Part shown: piece after piece, positions 1 to 7,820 of the stretch
Numbering within the stretch: position 1 is the first letter of the stretch
How the letters are laid out: every line of letters starts with the position of its first letter
Origin: Yoonia sp035117555
GTDB taxonomy: Bacteria > Pseudomonadota > Alphaproteobacteria > Rhodobacterales > Rhodobacteraceae
Assembly: GCF_035117555.1 (NCBI RefSeq)
Contig: NZ_JAYKPK010000002.1
Coordinates: 372,001-436,000, forward strand
Reading direction: 5' to 3'
Length of the DNA stretch: 64,000 nucleotides
The notes under the pieces: model-generated
What the model saw: only the letters and a program-made list of their open reading frames with translations
What the model was told of the DNA's origin: nothing
Database searches by the model: none
Made by a program: the position numbers and the translations under genes

Positions 1-105
1 GTTTACGGGCTGATGCAGACGGGTGCTGCACTGGTGCCCTTTGCGCTGGCCCTGCTGATCCCGGCGCTGGTCTGGCGCAACAGGAAAGGATTGCGGCATG
101 GATAG
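1..105 (+). CDS. ABC transporter permease, C-terminal end only
   Basis: Only the last 34 residues are inside the window: one hydrophobic, Ala/Leu-rich membrane segment followed by a short basic tail (RNRKGLRHG) and a TAG stop. It overlaps the next ATP-binding gene by 8 nt, so the two are almost certainly translated together. The pairing with a short ThiQ/YnjD-like ATPase suggests a YnjC-type permease, but the substrate cannot be told from this fragment. Confidence 0.6.
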   Translation, partial: VYGLMQTGAALVPFALALLIPALVWRNRKGLRHG

Positions 106-733
106 GGGATTGTCGCTGCGTGATGTGGTGGTTTTCAAGGATGAAGTCCCGCTGATCCGGGTGCATTATGACATCGCCCCCGGCGCGGTGCTGACCGTGA
201 TGGGGCCGTCCGGGGTCGGCAAATCGACCTTGCTGGCCTTTATCACTGGCACGCTCGCCCTTGATTTTCGCGCGACGGGCGCGGTCTGGCTGGATGGCCA
301 CAACATCACCCATGCAGCGCCGCACCAGCGCCGTGTCGGCATCCTGTTTCAGGATGATCTGTTGTTCCCGCATCTGTCGGTCGGGGCTAATCTGGCCTTT
401 GGCCTGCCGCCCGGCGGGTCGCGCGCGGCACGTCACACGCGTATCAATGAGGCCTTGGCCGAGGTCGGTCTGGACGATTTCGCCGACCGCGACCCCGCCA
501 CCCTGTCCGGCGGTCAGAAAGCCCGGGTTGCCCTGATGCGGATGCTGTTGTCAGAGCCTTGCGCGCTGCTGCTGGATGAGCCGTTTTCCCGCCTTGACGC
601 TGCCCTGCGCGCGCAGGTGCGCGAGATGGTCTTCGACCGCGCCCGTGCCCGCGCCTTGCCGGTGCTGCTGGTCACGCATGACGCAGATGATGCTGCCGCT
701 GCAGGTGGCGATATCATCACGCTGGGTGATTGA
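98..733 (+). CDS. ABC transporter ATP-binding protein, YnjD/ThiQ-like
   Basis: A 211-residue ATPase subunit of an importer. Walker A GPSGVGKST is at residues 36-44, the Q-loop FQDD near 84, the signature LSGGQ at 136-140, Walker B ALLLDEP near 156-162 and the switch histidine in VTHDADD near the C-terminus, so all ATP-binding elements are intact. The protein is short, with no C-terminal regulatory domain, as in ThiQ and YnjD. The ATG lies inside the 3' end of the upstream permease, indicating an operon that begins left of the window. Substrate is unknown; thiamine is one possibility from family membership only. Confidence 0.85.
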   Translation: MDRGLSLRDVVVFKDEVPLIRVHYDIAPGAVLTVMGPSGVGKSTLLAFITGTLALDFRATGAVWLDGHNITHAAPHQRRVGILFQDDLLFPHLSVGANLAFGLPPGGSRAARHTRINEALAEVGLDDFADRDPATLSGGQKARVALMRMLLSEPCALLLDEPFSRLDAALRAQVREMVFDRARARALPVLLVTHDADDAAAAGGDIITLGD

Positions 734-742
734 CCGCGCCTG

Positions 743-1078
743 TCAGCTTTCGGACCAGACGCCCATATCCGTGCCGCCCGGTTCGCGGAATTCAAACCGC
801 CTGCCACCGGGGAAATCGTAAATCTCTTTCGTGATCTGTGCGCCTGCTGCAACCACCTGATCATAGGCTGTTTGCAGGTCATCTGTGCGCAGAATGATCA
901 GCGGTGCCTTGGCAGCGCTGCGTTCAATCCCGCCGCCTGTGCCAGCACCCTGAATATCGCGGTAATCCGGGCCATAGTCGATGAAATTCCAGCCAAAGGC
1001 CTTGGCGAAGAACCCTTGGGTCGCTTCCATTTCTACGCTGTAGAATTCGATATAGTCGATTTTCAGGGACTGGTTCAT
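743..1078 (-). CDS. VOC (glyoxalase/bleomycin resistance) family protein
   Basis: A 111-residue single VOC-fold protein. The N-terminal strand-helix pattern (IDYIEFYSVEMEATQGFFAKAFGW) and the C-terminal FEFREPGGTDMGVW are typical of stand-alone VOC proteins, which bind a metal and act on small organic substrates or sequester antibiotics. It converges with the ABC ATPase (9 nt apart) and lies 60 nt downstream of crtC on the same strand, but nothing connects it with pigment synthesis. No substrate can be assigned. Confidence 0.75.
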   Translation of the reverse strand: MNQSLKIDYIEFYSVEMEATQGFFAKAFGWNFIDYGPDYRDIQGAGTGGGIERSAAKAPLIILRTDDLQTAYDQVVAAGAQITKEIYDFPGGRRFEFREPGGTDMGVWSES

Positions 1079-1138
1079 GGCGAATCCTTTTGCGATACGC
1101 GACCACAGTTCATATTTTGTTCTATCCTGTCAAGCGCC

Positions 1139-2073
1139 TCAGAACCGCCATCCGCTCCGCCTTGGCACGCGAAACGCCAGCATCGCCTTGACGATGGGCG
1201 CGGCATAGCGATCCAGATCCAGCGCTTCATGCACGCCAGTCACCACTTCTCCACCCAACTGGGTCTGCACGGCAGAGCGTGAGTAGAACGGCGCATCCAG
1301 CATCCCCAGCACCTGTGTGGGCACAACACCCGGATCAGCGCGGGTTTCACGTTTGATCCGCCAGCCAGAGCGTTTGAATGGCACGCTTGGCGGCGCGCTG
1401 ACGATGCTGGCCTGACCGTGATGGTCAAAGGCAAACACCGTTTCCAAGGTTGATCCATCGCGCCGGATCGCGTCATAGATGCAGGTCGCCCCAGTATTGG
1501 TTGGGTAGCGGCCCCATGTCCAGAATTTGAAATCATCCTCTAGCGGGCGGGTCCCGAAATTGGCGTCGAAATAGCCATGGCCCGACCATTGCCAGCCCTT
1601 TGCTGCCAGATCGACCTTGATGTCAGATGAGGGCGCGAAGGGTCGCCAGATATGCGCGCCATCCGGCGTCAGCGGCAATTCGACCGAAGTGAGCGCGCGC
1701 GGAGTGATCGTGATCTGCCCCTTTACCCGGCTGATCACAGGCAGGCCGCTGATCTCGTTGATATCAATCACCAGCTCACGCCCGTTCCAATGCATCGATG
1801 ACGGGCCAACCTGCAAAGTATCGCTGCTGGTGCGCAACGCTGTGCGCCCCCGGTCAGTCATGGTGAACCGCCCGCCGGGGCCATAGGTCGCGACGTTGAT
1901 GCAGCAATGATTGGCCGGATCGCCGCGCCCGGACCACGCATACCAAGGTGAAAAGACCGACCCTATGAACCCGATGACACTGACCGCTTTGGTGCCACAG
2001 TTGCTGATCCCGTCGATATACCACCATGCATAGCCGCCGGGCGGGACGTCGAGCGCGAAGCAAGGTCGCTCAA
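1139..2073 (-). CDS. crtC: Carotenoid 1,2-hydratase (hydroxyneurosporene synthase) CrtC
   Basis: Adds water to the 1,2 double bond of neurosporene or lycopene in the spheroidene/spirilloxanthin branch; membrane associated. Diagnostic CrtC stretches are PPGGYAWWYIDG, IGFIGSVFSPWYAWSG, NHCCINVATYG, SSMHWNG, GHGYFDANFG and the end HEALDLDRY. About 311 residues. The gene overlaps the end of crtD by some 110 nt, as its conserved N-terminus is read from crtD codons in another frame. No ATG, GTG or TTG exists in frame between the ATG at 2353 (which would require about 95 residues of out-of-frame crtD) and the internal ATG of FTMTDRG. A TTG at 2073-2071 is out of frame by one base. The start given is therefore approximate; a one-base indel is possible. 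Confidence 0.8.
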
Positions 2074-3525
2074 GATCGCCGCGGCCGCGTGCTGACCGGA
2101 GAGCGTCGCCATCGGCACGCCCGCCCCCGGATGCACCCCGCCCCCCGCCAGATACAGACCCGGCATCGCCGTTCTGACTGTGGGACGCTTGAAGGCGGCT
2201 GTCATCCCATGTGGGCTGCGCCCGTAAAGTGAACCGAGGCTCGCCGGAAACAGCGCGTCGAAGCCCGCCGGTGTCGTCAGCGTCTCGGGCCCCGGTTGCG
2301 GGCTGAAGCTCAGACCGAACTGGCGCAAGCGGTTGAAGATGAGGGTCTGACATTGGGCTTTTTCCTTTTCCGCATCACGCAGGACGGCAGGGGCGTTCAT
2401 GATGATCTCGAACCGTTGCAATGCATCATGGGCGACACTGCCGTGATCCTGCGCGCATATGTATAACGACGCATCAACGGGCATTTGGTTACGGGCGAGG
2501 GCTGCAAATTCCGCCTTTGGGTCGTGGCCGAAAAACACCGTATGATGCGCCAGATCGACACCATGCGGGATTGCCGCGAAAGCATGCATATAGGCGGACA
2601 GGCTGCGTGGTTCCGTTCTTTTGGTCTTGACCACCGGTTGCGGGCCTTCACCCAGCAGTCCCGTGGCCAAGGCCCGTGGGTCGCCGTTGAACAGAACAAT
2701 GTCACCGGCAAAATGCCCCTTGGTGGTCTCAACACCGCTGATCTGGCCGCCTTGCTTTGTAATCCGCAGGGCGCGGGTGTCGTAGTGGAACTGCACACTG
2801 TGCCTTGCGGCGAGCGCGGCAATTGCCTGCGCCAATTGCTGCATCCCGCCTTTGACGGCCCAGACCCCCTGCGCCTCCGCCTGCCAGATGAGCGACAGGA
2901 TTGCGGGGGACTGATAGGGCGAACCGCCGACGTAAGTTGCGTAGCGCCCGAAAAGCTGCGCAAGGCGCGGATCGCTGAAGCTGGATCGCAGCATTCCCGC
3001 AAGCGACCGATGCGGGGCCATATCGGCGATAATTTGCGGTTGACGCAAGACTGTGCGCGCGACGGCCATCTGGTCTGGTGCGGCGCTTTGCATCATCGGC
3101 CCGTCAAAGGCATCAAACAGCCGTTTGGCGCGGGCGGAGAAGGCGGTGAATTCGGCAGCGGCCTTGGGGCCGAACGCGGCGTGAACATTGGCGAGGCTCG
3201 CCTCTGGGTCGGCCATCAGGTCAAGGCTTGCACCATCATCCCAGAAATGCCGCGCCAGCGTCTGCAGCGGCGTCAGCGTGACATGATCGGCCAGGTCCGC
3301 GCCAACATCGGCGAACAGCTTGTCGAAAACCCCACGCATCGTCAGCACAGTCGGACCCGCATCGACAGGCCCAACCGCAGACGGCACCTGCCGCATCTTG
3401 CCACCCGGGGCGGCATGCATATCGACCACGGTCACATCACATCCGGCGTGAGCCAGCCGCAAAGCTGCAGCCAGCCCGGCGATGCCAGCGCCGATGATCA
3501 CGATCTTTGCTTGGGCTGCGGTCAC
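1963..3525 (-). CDS. crtD: Methoxyneurosporene (hydroxyneurosporene) desaturase CrtD
   Basis: FAD-dependent C-3,4 desaturase of the carotenoid branch, acting with CrtC and CrtF. A 520-residue protein with the N-terminal dinucleotide motif GAGIAG at 12-17 followed by the acidic strand end VTVVD, the GGKMRQV stretch of the CrtI/CrtD family and the C-terminal FAD motif GLYLAGGGVHPGAGVPMATLSG. The ATG is 18 nt from the first of two PpsR sites in the divergent crtD/crtE region, so light/oxygen control is likely. The C-terminal 35 residues or so overlap crtC in another frame, an arrangement known in related clusters. Confidence 0.93.
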   Translation of the reverse strand: MTAAQAKIVIIGAGIAGLAAALRLAHAGCDVTVVDMHAAPGGKMRQVPSAVGPVDAGPTVLTMRGVFDKLFADVGADLADHVTLTPLQTLARHFWDDGASLDLMADPEASLANVHAAFGPKAAAEFTAFSARAKRLFDAFDGPMMQSAAPDQMAVARTVLRQPQIIADMAPHRSLAGMLRSSFSDPRLAQLFGRYATYVGGSPYQSPAILSLIWQAEAQGVWAVKGGMQQLAQAIAALAARHSVQFHYDTRALRITKQGGQISGVETTKGHFAGDIVLFNGDPRALATGLLGEGPQPVVKTKRTEPRSLSAYMHAFAAIPHGVDLAHHTVFFGHDPKAEFAALARNQMPVDASLYICAQDHGSVAHDALQRFEIIMNAPAVLRDAEKEKAQCQTLIFNRLRQFGLSFSPQPGPETLTTPAGFDALFPASLGSLYGRSPHGMTAAFKRPTVRTAMPGLYLAGGGVHPGAGVPMATLSGQHAAAAILSDLASRSTSRPAAMHGGISTGSATVAPKRSVSSGS

Positions 3526-3543
3526 TTAGCGACGGTCCTCAAC

Positions 3544-3561
3544 TGTATCGTTTGATTTACA
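3544..3561. promoter_or_regulatory. PpsR/CrtJ-type binding site 1 (crtD-crtE)
   Basis: Perfect TGT-N12-ACA match in the 89-nt region between divergent crtD and crtE. This is the established operator of PpsR/CrtJ, the aerobic repressor of photosynthesis genes. A second copy begins 26 nt further right, and paired sites allow cooperative binding. Confidence 0.85.
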
Positions 3562-3569
3562 TTGACATA

Positions 3570-3587
3570 TGTAAACTAAAATAGACA
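3570..3587. promoter_or_regulatory. PpsR/CrtJ-type binding site 2 (crtD-crtE)
   Basis: Second perfect TGT-N12-ACA in the crtD-crtE divergent region. A consensus -35 hexamer TTGACA at 3562-3567 points toward crtE and lies between the two sites, so occupancy of both would cover the promoter of crtEF and probably that of crtDC. Confidence 0.85.
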
Positions 3588-3614
3588 GTATGGAAGGCAG
3601 ATAGGACATATGCC

Positions 3615-4496
3615 ATGAAAATTGCCGACCGGATCGAAACCACGATGTCTGCCGCTATCGCGCAAGGGCAGGGCGGGCTGGCCCCGCCAAAGCTGGCCGC
3701 CGCGCTGAATTACGCGGTGACACCGGGCGGTGCGCGGATCAGGCCGACGATTCTGCTGTCGGTCGCGATGGCCTGTGGCGATGACCAGCCCCGCTTGACG
3801 AATGCGGCGGCTGTGGCGCTGGAGCTGGTGCATTGCGCCTCTCTCGTCCACGACGATCTGCCCTGTTTTGACGATGCTGATATGCGGCGGGGCAAGCCGG
3901 CGCTGCATCGCGCTTATTCCGAACCGCTTGCCGTTCTGACGGGCGATAGCCTGATCATCATGGGCTTTCACGTGCTGACACGCGCGGCGAGCGCTTCGCC
4001 CCTGCGCGCGATTGCCTTGCTCGATATCCTTGGCACCCGCAGCGGCATGCCCTTTGGCATCTGCGCCGGGCAGGGCTGGGAAAGCGAAAGCCAGATTGAT
4101 CTGTCCGCCTACCATCAGGCCAAAACCGGCGCTTTGTTCATCGCCGCGACCCAGATGGGTGCTGTGGCTGCCGGGCAAGAGGCAGAGCCTTGGGGCGAAC
4201 TCGGCGCGCGGCTGGGCGAGGCGTTTCAGGTTGCCGATGACCTGCGCGATGCGCTGTGTGATGAGGCGGCGCTGGGCAAACCTGCCGGGCAGGACGATCT
4301 GCATGGACGGCCCAATGCGGTCGCTTCTTATGGCGTGCGGGGTGCAGTTCAGCGGTTTGACGATATTTTGGCAGGCGCGATTTCATCTATCCCCGCTTGC
4401 CCGGGCGAGGCGGCTTTGGCCCAGATGGTCCGCGCCTATGCTGACAGGCTGGTGCCCGCCGGTGCGCGCGAAAGCCGGACTGTGCCGGGCGAATAA
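3615..4496 (+). CDS. crtE: Geranylgeranyl diphosphate synthase CrtE
   Basis: Condenses isopentenyl diphosphate with farnesyl diphosphate to give geranylgeranyl diphosphate for carotenoids and the bacteriochlorophyll tail. 293 residues. First Asp-rich motif DDLPCFDD at 80-87 has the four-residue spacing of bacterial type enzymes; the second motif DDLRD is at 208-212 after FQVA. The RRGKPALHR stretch following the first motif is also conserved. A GGAAGG box lies upstream of the ATG. The stop codon shares one base with the crtF start, so crtE and crtF are co-translated. Confidence 0.95.
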   Translation: MKIADRIETTMSAAIAQGQGGLAPPKLAAALNYAVTPGGARIRPTILLSVAMACGDDQPRLTNAAAVALELVHCASLVHDDLPCFDDADMRRGKPALHRAYSEPLAVLTGDSLIIMGFHVLTRAASASPLRAIALLDILGTRSGMPFGICAGQGWESESQIDLSAYHQAKTGALFIAATQMGAVAAGQEAEPWGELGARLGEAFQVADDLRDALCDEAALGKPAGQDDLHGRPNAVASYGVRGAVQRFDDILAGAISSIPACPGEAALAQMVRAYADRLVPAGARESRTVPGE

Positions 4497-5635
4497 TGAC
4501 GGATGCGGCTGTGACTTTACCGGGTTCTGTGCCCGCATCTGACCAGCGCAAGGCGTCACGCCTGACACGTCTGATCGCCAACCCTTCCTTTCAGAAATGG
4601 GCCGCGAAGTTTCCGCTGACCCGGCCTTTCGTCCGGTCCGAGGGGCAGGCGATGTTCGATCTTGTCGCCGGGTTCTGCCATTCGCAAGTGCTTTCTGCAT
4701 TGGTCGAACTGGATATTCCCCGCAAATTACTGGCCCATGAAATGCCTCTCACCGCGCTTGCGCATCAGGGGCGTATGACGCCAGAGCGGATGTCGGTTCT
4801 GCTGTCTGCGGCTATATCGTTGGGGCTGCTAAAGCAGCGCAAATCAGGGTTTTATGCGCTGACAATGCGCGGCGCGGCGCTTGCCGGTGTGCCGGGTCTT
4901 GATGGCATGATCGCGCATCATGATGTGCTTTACCGTGACCTCGCCGATCCGGTGGCTTTCTTTCGGGGTGAGGTTGAGACGGAGCTTGCCGCTTTCTGGC
5001 CCTATGTCTTTGGTGCCGGTGGCGCGACTGATCCCGCCACCACCGCGCAATATTCGCGCCTCATGGCTGACAGCCAGTTGCTGGTCGCCGATGACACGCT
5101 CGCCACCGTTGATTTTCGGAATGTGCAAAGGCTGATGGATGTCGGCGGCGGGACAGGTGCGTTTCTCACGGCTGTCGGTGCTGTCTATCCGAAACTTAAC
5201 CTGACCCTGTTCGATCTGCCCGCTGTCGCGCCAGCAGCACAGGACAGATTCGCCGCCGCTGGCATGGCGGATCGCGCGCAGATCGTTCCCGGGTCGTTCC
5301 GTGATCAGCCGCTGCCGCAGGGCGCGGATATGATCAGCCTGATCCGCGTGCTTTACGATCACAGCGACGACACTGTGGCAGATTTACTTGCATCTGCTCA
5401 TGCGGCTTTGCCGCCCGGCGGGCGCATCCTGATTTCTGAGCCGATGACGGGCGGTGCCAAACCGCAGCGCGCCGGTGATGCTTACTTTGCCCTCTATTGC
5501 ATGGCGATGCGCACAGGCCGCGCGCGGTCGGCCGATCAGATCACCGCACTGATGCGCAAAGCCGGGTTCAGCAATATCCGCGCGCCGCGCGCCGCGCGTC
5601 CTTTCATTACCTCTGCGATCGAGGGTGTAAGGTAA
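4496..5635 (+). CDS. crtF: Hydroxyneurosporene O-methyltransferase CrtF
   Basis: SAM-dependent methyltransferase that methylates the 1-hydroxyl of carotenoids. 379 residues: an N-terminal winged-helix dimerisation domain (about 50-130) followed by a Rossmann domain with the SAM-binding motif DVGGGTG at 215-221, NLTLFDLP after the second strand, and ISLIRVLYDHSD and ILISEPM further on, typical of the O-methyltransferase family 2 to which CrtF belongs. TAATG overlap with crtE. The downstream 118 nt hold the bchC promoter. Confidence 0.93.
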   Translation: MTDAAVTLPGSVPASDQRKASRLTRLIANPSFQKWAAKFPLTRPFVRSEGQAMFDLVAGFCHSQVLSALVELDIPRKLLAHEMPLTALAHQGRMTPERMSVLLSAAISLGLLKQRKSGFYALTMRGAALAGVPGLDGMIAHHDVLYRDLADPVAFFRGEVETELAAFWPYVFGAGGATDPATTAQYSRLMADSQLLVADDTLATVDFRNVQRLMDVGGGTGAFLTAVGAVYPKLNLTLFDLPAVAPAAQDRFAAAGMADRAQIVPGSFRDQPLPQGADMISLIRVLYDHSDDTVADLLASAHAALPPGGRILISEPMTGGAKPQRAGDAYFALYCMAMRTGRARSADQITALMRKAGFSNIRAPRAARPFITSAIEGVR

Positions 5636-5650
5636 AGTTTACACATGTGG

Positions 5651-5690
5651 TGTCTAAATGAATTGACACACGTCGCCAAAAAGTTACACT
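5651..5690 (+). promoter_or_regulatory. bchC promoter with overlapping PpsR site
   Basis: A perfect TGT-N12-ACA PpsR/CrtJ site covers 5651-5668. Its right half forms a consensus -35 hexamer TTGACA (5663-5668), followed after 16 nt by TACACT (5685-5690), a fair -10. Repressor binding would block this promoter directly. It should drive bchCXYZ and feed into the puf operon, as in the superoperon of other purple bacteria. Confidence 0.8.
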
Positions 5691-5753
5691 GAACATAACA
5701 AGACGCGCTGCACAGAGGTCGCTCCGACCAGACGCAGCGCAAGGGGAGAGACC

Positions 5754-6692
5754 GTGCAAACAACCGCCGTCATATTATCAGCGCCCCGCCAACTGGGACT
5801 TGATACGGTGGTAATCACGCCACCCGCGCATGACGATGTCGTTGTCGAGATCCGCTATTCCGGCATTTCCACCGGGACCGAGAAATTGTTCTGGTCCGGT
5901 GAGATGCCGCCATTTCCTGGCATGGGCTATCCTCTGATCCCCGGTTATGAGGCTGCGGGCGAAATCGTCGAAGCAGGCCGCGACAGTGGTTATCGCGTTG
6001 GTGAACATGTCTTTGTCCCCGGCGCAAATTGCTATGAAGGGGCGTTTGGCCTGTTCGGTGCTGCCGCCCAGACCATCGTGACCAAAGCATCCCGCGTCAC
6101 ACGCATCGACCGTGGCCTCGGGGCTGGCGGTGCGCTGCTGGCGCTGGCTGCGACCGCGCGGCATGCCATGGCTGGCCCGAACAAATCGGTGCCGGATCTG
6201 ATTATCGGTCACGGTGTTTTGGGTCGCTTGCTCGCCCGCCTGACCATCGCGGCTGGCGCGCCTGCGCCGACAGTTTGGGAAGTCGATCCAATCCGCATGA
6301 CCGGCGCTGAAGGTTATCAGGTGCTGACTCCTGAAACCGACAGTCGCCGCGATTACACATCCATCTATGACGCTTCCGGCCGTGGCGATCTGCTGAACGA
6401 CTGGATCGGCCGCATCGCCAAAGGCGGCGAGATTGTTCTGGCGGGTTTCTATACCGCACCGCTGCAATTCGCCTTTCCGCCCGCTTTCATGAAAGAGGCG
6501 CGGTTCCGCATCAGCGCGGAATGGACCGCTGACGACATGACCGCCACCCGCGCCTTGGCCGAAAACGGCACCTTGCTGTTGGGCGATCTGATCACACACG
6601 AACAATCCGCCGCGACCGCGCCCGCCGCCTATGAGACGGCGTTCAGCGATCCGGCCTGCCTGAAAATGATTTTGAACTGGGGAACCGCATGA
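5754..6692 (+). CDS. bchC: 3-hydroxyethyl bacteriochlorophyllide a dehydrogenase BchC
   Basis: Zinc-less medium-chain dehydrogenase-like enzyme that oxidises the C3 hydroxyethyl group to acetyl in bacteriochlorophyll a synthesis. 312 residues; conserved parts include SGISTGTEKLFWSG, PGMGYPLIPGYEAAGEI, VFVPGANCYE and the LIIGHGVLGRL nucleotide-binding loop. GTG start chosen because it is preceded by a strong purine box (AAGGGGAG, 5741-5748) and matches the family N-terminus. The stop overlaps the bchX ATG by 4 nt (ATGA). Confidence 0.95.
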   Translation: MQTTAVILSAPRQLGLDTVVITPPAHDDVVVEIRYSGISTGTEKLFWSGEMPPFPGMGYPLIPGYEAAGEIVEAGRDSGYRVGEHVFVPGANCYEGAFGLFGAAAQTIVTKASRVTRIDRGLGAGGALLALAATARHAMAGPNKSVPDLIIGHGVLGRLLARLTIAAGAPAPTVWEVDPIRMTGAEGYQVLTPETDSRRDYTSIYDASGRGDLLNDWIGRIAKGGEIVLAGFYTAPLQFAFPPAFMKEARFRISAEWTADDMTATRALAENGTLLLGDLITHEQSAATAPAAYETAFSDPACLKMILNWGTA

Positions 6693-7693
6693 AAGATGAA
6701 ATTCCAAACCTGAAGGATTTCGATCAGCGCCTACGCGATGAAGCCCATGAGGAAATCACACTGGAAGTGCCGCAAGGCGAACCCACATCCAAAACTCAGA
6801 TCATCGCGATCTATGGCAAGGGCGGGATCGGCAAATCTTTCACGCTTGCAAATTTATCCCACATGATGGCCGAGATGGGCAAACGTGTCCTGCTGATTGG
6901 CTGTGATCCGAAATCAGATACCACAAGTCTGCTGTTTGGTGGGAAAGCCTGCCCGACGATCATTGAAACATCCGCCAAGAAGAAGCTGGCCGGCGAAGAA
7001 GTCGCCATTGGCGATGTCTGTTTCAAACGCGGCGGTGTTTTCGCGATGGAACTCGGCGGGCCAGAGGTTGGCCGCGGTTGCGGTGGGCGCGGGATCATCC
7101 ATGGGTTCGAGCTCTTGGAAAAGCTCGGGTTCCATGATTGGGACTTCGACTATGTCCTGCTCGATTTTCTGGGTGACGTGGTCTGTGGCGGCTTCGGCCT
7201 GCCGATTGCCCGCGACATGGCGCAGAAGGTGATCCTGGTTGCCTCGAACGATCTGCAATCGCTTTATGTCGCCAATAACGTCTGCTCTGCCGTGGAATAT
7301 TTCCGCAAGATGGGCGGCAATGTCGGTGTCGCGGGTCTGGTGATCAACAAGGACGATGGCACCGGAGAGGCGCAGGCCTTCGCCGAAGCCGTCAAAATCC
7401 CAGTGCTGGCCGCGATCCCGCAGAACGACGATCTGCGCAAGAAATCGGCGAATTATCAGATCGTTGGCAGCTATGACAGCGAATGGGGTCCGATGTTTGC
7501 TGGCCTTGCCGATGCTGTCGGCATCGCACCACCCGTGCGCCCGACACCGCTGGATCAGGACGGTCTGCTGGGTCTGTTCGACAGCAAGGACACCGGCGGC
7601 GATTACAAACTGGTGCCCGCCACCGATATCGACATGCGCGGCAAGAATGCCGCCCCGAAAGAGACGCTGGAGGTCATTTATGATGACGCCTGA
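6689..7693 (+). CDS. bchX: Chlorophyllide a reductase iron protein BchX
   Basis: ATP-dependent electron donor of chlorophyllide a reductase, homologous to nitrogenase NifH and to BchL. 334 residues. P-loop YGKGGIGKS at 42-50, switch region IGCDPKSDTTSLLFGG, and the two conserved Cys that ligate the shared [4Fe-4S] cluster in the contexts GRGCGGRG and LGDVVCGGFG. Delivers electrons to BchYZ to reduce the C7-C8 bond of chlorophyllide. Overlaps bchC by 4 nt. The last codons contain a good Shine-Dalgarno (GGAGG at 7669-7673) serving the small ORF that starts at 7680. Confidence 0.96.
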   Translation: MKDEIPNLKDFDQRLRDEAHEEITLEVPQGEPTSKTQIIAIYGKGGIGKSFTLANLSHMMAEMGKRVLLIGCDPKSDTTSLLFGGKACPTIIETSAKKKLAGEEVAIGDVCFKRGGVFAMELGGPEVGRGCGGRGIIHGFELLEKLGFHDWDFDYVLLDFLGDVVCGGFGLPIARDMAQKVILVASNDLQSLYVANNVCSAVEYFRKMGGNVGVAGLVINKDDGTGEAQAFAEAVKIPVLAAIPQNDDLRKKSANYQIVGSYDSEWGPMFAGLADAVGIAPPVRPTPLDQDGLLGLFDSKDTGGDYKLVPATDIDMRGKNAAPKETLEVIYDDA

Positions 7694-7820
7694 GCCAACC
7701 CGCCAAGTTCGCGAAGACGTGCGCCAGATGCTGGCCACAGCTCGCCCCGACCAATTGCAACGGCTGCTTGCCGATATCGCCCGCGTTCCGGTGAAGGAGG
7801 CGCAGAAATATGACGCTTGA
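7680..7820 (+). CDS. Candidate 46-residue protein between bchX and bchY
   Basis: A small ORF filling the bchX-bchY gap. Its ATG ATG start lies 6 nt after GGAGG (7669-7673); it overlaps the end of bchX by 14 nt and the start of bchY by 11 nt, so it would be co-translated with both. The product is hydrophilic and charged, rich in Arg, Gln, Asp and Leu (for example VREDVRQMLATARPDQLQRL), predicted mainly helical, without cysteines or membrane segments. No family is recognised. It could be a real accessory protein of chlorophyllide reductase or simply a coupling device carrying ribosomes to bchY. Confidence 0.5.
   Translation: MMTPEPTRQVREDVRQMLATARPDQLQRLLADIARVPVKEAQKYDA

Noticed and set aside
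2074..2353. Extension of crtC up to the ATG at 2353 (404-residue protein)
   Set aside because: The extra residues are crtD read out of frame, low in complexity, and would require a 390-nt overlap; the CrtC family does not have them.
2485..3555. 356-codon open frame antisense to crtD
   Set aside because: It is the shadow of crtD in high-GC DNA; the product has no domain pattern and crtD is unmistakable.
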